Shown here piece after piece: positions 62,552 to 64,000 of a stretch of DNA of 64,000 nt. Position numbers and translations under genes: made by a program. A model generated the notes under the pieces. That model searched no databases. It worked only from the letters and a program-made list of their open reading frames with translations, and was not told the origin of the DNA. Numbering within the stretch: position 1 is the stretch's first letter; every line of letters begins with the position of its first letter. Source of the DNA: Bacteroidales bacterium (lineage in GTDB: Bacteria > Bacteroidota > Bacteroidia > Bacteroidales > BM520); the NCBI GenBank assembly GCA_031276035.1, contig JAISNV010000044.1:1-64000 (forward strand). The letters run 5' to 3'.

Positions 62552-63679
62552 TCAATATTTTATCTTTTCCAAAGATTTCCAAAAATCTTCCGCACTCTTG
62601 TCCCAATCGAATAATTTTCGTCTTTCACGACCTTTTTCTATTAATTGCCGGCGCAGGTTTTCATCTGTACTTAATTTAATCATTGCATCTGCAATTTCAT
62701 CTACATTGAATGGGTCGACAATTAACGCCGCATCGCCGGCAACTTCCGGCATTGAAGTGGTATTTGAAGTAATTACCGCAGTTTCAGCATTAAAAGCTTC
62801 AACAATAGGAATTCCGAATCCTTCGAAAATAGAAACATAAACTTGTGCTATGGATGATGCCACAACATTATTTAATTTTTCTTGCGGAAGATAACCGGTA
62901 AAAATAACATCGTCTTTAAAATTCATTGAATTATAAACTTGTTCCAACTCTTCATAAGAAGTTTTTCTGTTGCCTACAATAACAAGTTTTTCGTTACCGG
63001 GAATCATATTTTTGTATCTGTCAAAAGCACGTAAAAGGTTTACAAGATTTTTCCTTTTGTAAAATGCTCCCACGTAAAGGAAATATCTTTCACCTTGTGT
63101 TAATTCCTTCCTTACCTCAATTTGCTTTTCTTCGGAAAGAGGAAAATAATCACTTGATGCGGCATTATGTACAACATCAATCTTATCTTTACTAATACCG
63201 TAAGTTTTTATTATATCCTGCTTTGTGTATTCTGAAACGGCAATAACTCTATCCGATTTCTCAATATATTTCGGCACATATTTCCTGTAATATGCGAGAT
63301 GTTTTTTATTAGAAAAGAATTCGGGAAAGTGCACATAATTAAGATCATGTATAACATCCAGAGTTGGTGTTTTAGATCGAAGCGATATCCAGCCGTCTGT
63401 AGAAACAAAAATATCGGCTTTATATTTTTTTAAAGCAAAATAAATTCCCCACTCAAAAAACAAATACCATAATATTCTTGCTCTTGCCTGAGGGCGTACA
63501 ACAACGGGAGTTATATTATCGGAATATATAAACTCCGGAGAATATTGTCGGTCAAAAAAGAAAATAAACTCATGCTCAGGATGATTTTTGGTAATCCTTT
63601 TGAGAATTTCATGAGTAACCATTCCGATACCTTCGAGCCGGCCGGAAAGTAAAAGTCGGGTATTTACTGCTATTCTCAT
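62552..63679 (-). CDS. Glycosyltransferase family 4
   Basis: This 375-residue cytosolic GT-B enzyme has a full GT4 pattern: RIAVNTRLLLSGRLEGIGMVTHEIL, VIAVSEYTKQDIIKTYGISKDKIDVVHNA, YFLYVGAFYKRKNLVNLLRAF and ASSIAQVYVSIFEGFGIPIVEAFNAETAVITSNTTSMPEVAGDAALIVDP with the EX7E element. It should add a sugar during glycan synthesis. It ends 118 nt before the SGNH/MBOAT unit, which suggests that the acylated glycan is the product of this cluster. It shares its start with the stop of the thioredoxin-like gene upstream (1-nt overlap). Confidence 0.9.
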   Translation of the reverse strand: MRIAVNTRLLLSGRLEGIGMVTHEILKRITKNHPEHEFIFFFDRQYSPEFIYSDNITPVVVRPQARARILWYLFFEWGIYFALKKYKADIFVSTDGWISLRSKTPTLDVIHDLNYVHFPEFFSNKKHLAYYRKYVPKYIEKSDRVIAVSEYTKQDIIKTYGISKDKIDVVHNAASSDYFPLSEEKQIEVRKELTQGERYFLYVGAFYKRKNLVNLLRAFDRYKNMIPGNEKLVIVGNRKTSYEELEQVYNSMNFKDDVIFTGYLPQEKLNNVVASSIAQVYVSIFEGFGIPIVEAFNAETAVITSNTTSMPEVAGDAALIVDPFNVDEIADAMIKLSTDENLRRQLIEKGRERRKLFDWDKSAEDFWKSLEKIKY

Positions 63680-64000
63680 TATTCTAAAACACTTGCAAGA
63701 AATTCTTGCAATTCATCGCCCATAATATTTCTTTTAACGATAATTCCGTTTTTATCAATAATAACATTAGCCGGAATTGAGCGTACGGCGTATAAGCCTG
63801 CAGCTTCATTATCCCACATTTTTAAATCGGAAACATGATGCCATGTCAAATTATCCTCATCAATAGCTTTTACCCATGCATCTTTTGCACGATCCAAAGA
63901 AACGCCGAGAATATCAAAACCTTTGTCTTTGTACATGTTGTAAGCAATAACAACATTTGGGTTTTCATTGCGACAGGGACCGCACCATGAAGCCCAGAAA
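63679..64000 (-). CDS. TlpA-like thioredoxin family protein (partial, N-terminus outside)
   Basis: The frame runs off the right edge. The visible 107 residues begin FWASWCGPCRNENPNV with the redox-active CGPC. GFDILGVSLDRAKDAWVKAIDEDNLTWHHVSDL and GLYAVRSIPANVIIDKNGIIV (cis-Pro loop) follow. This is the C-terminal domain of a TlpA/ResA-like disulfide protein, of the AhpC/TSA-related type frequent in Bacteroidota lipoproteins. Its N-terminal signal and any extra domain cannot be seen. Confidence 0.88.
   Translation of the reverse strand, partial: FWASWCGPCRNENPNVVIAYNMYKDKGFDILGVSLDRAKDAWVKAIDEDNLTWHHVSDLKMWDNEAAGLYAVRSIPANVIIDKNGIIVKRNIMGDELQEFLASVLE

Overview
The window reads as chromosome of an uncultured or poorly known Bacteroidota, most likely order Bacteroidales. 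The evidence is low GC, repeated TAnnTTTG -7 promoter boxes of the Bacteroidetes sigma factor, three type IX secretion (T9SS) cargo proteins with C-terminal sorting domains, two gingipain-like C25 peptidases, a cysteate synthase (sulfonolipid pathway), and Bacteroidetes-type HU and EF-G paralogues.

Left end (1-13.5 kb) is the accessory part. It starts with the 3' end of a group II intron (domains V and VI readable), then an HNH endonuclease gene followed by a GC-rich inverted-repeat element and about 550 bp of apparently decayed DNA. After a lysophospholipid acyltransferase (PlsC) comes a tight seven-gene operon that looks richer in GC than its surroundings: aldo/keto reductase, lipoprotein flavodoxin, alpha/beta hydrolase, hexapeptide acetyltransferase, cyclophilin-like lipoprotein, cupin and a carboxymuconolactone decarboxylase/monooxygenase fusion. 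An HU-type gene, a perfect hairpin and a 43-bp tandem repeat array then lead into a 1235-residue STAND NTPase that resembles antiviral Avs proteins.

Middle (13.5-47.5 kb) is mostly housekeeping and envelope genes. It has an amidohydrolase, AnmK with a GLUG-repeat T9SS cargo, an ExbB-ExbD-TonB set overlapping folC, a LolA-like protein, acyl thioesterases, and an overlapping cysteate synthase/thioesterase/YbaN unit. A surface-polysaccharide cluster follows (GT2 fusion, GT4, flippase), then two large C25 peptidases, a GH3/beta-lactamase-recF-DUF721 operon, a small outer-membrane barrel, an EF-G paralogue lacking the catalytic histidine, and tatA.

Right end (47.5-64 kb) begins with a compact redox unit: a 55-residue membrane peptide carrying an RnfG-like flavinylation motif, then RnfC, RnfD, an exported superoxide dismutase and an SDR oxidoreductase. 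On the other strand is a signalling block: a THI5/NMT1-type binding protein coupled to a SpoIIE phosphatase/anti-sigma kinase fusion, a STAS antagonist and a binding-protein/permease fusion. An MBOAT/SGNH O-acylation cluster with a GT4 and the 3' part of a TlpA-like thioredoxin closes the window.

Most promising for novelty are the minimal Rnf-like unit, the binding protein-SpoIIE coupling, and the STAND gene with its upstream repeat array. No tRNA, rRNA or CRISPR array was recognised. All function calls come from reading motifs; no database search was run.
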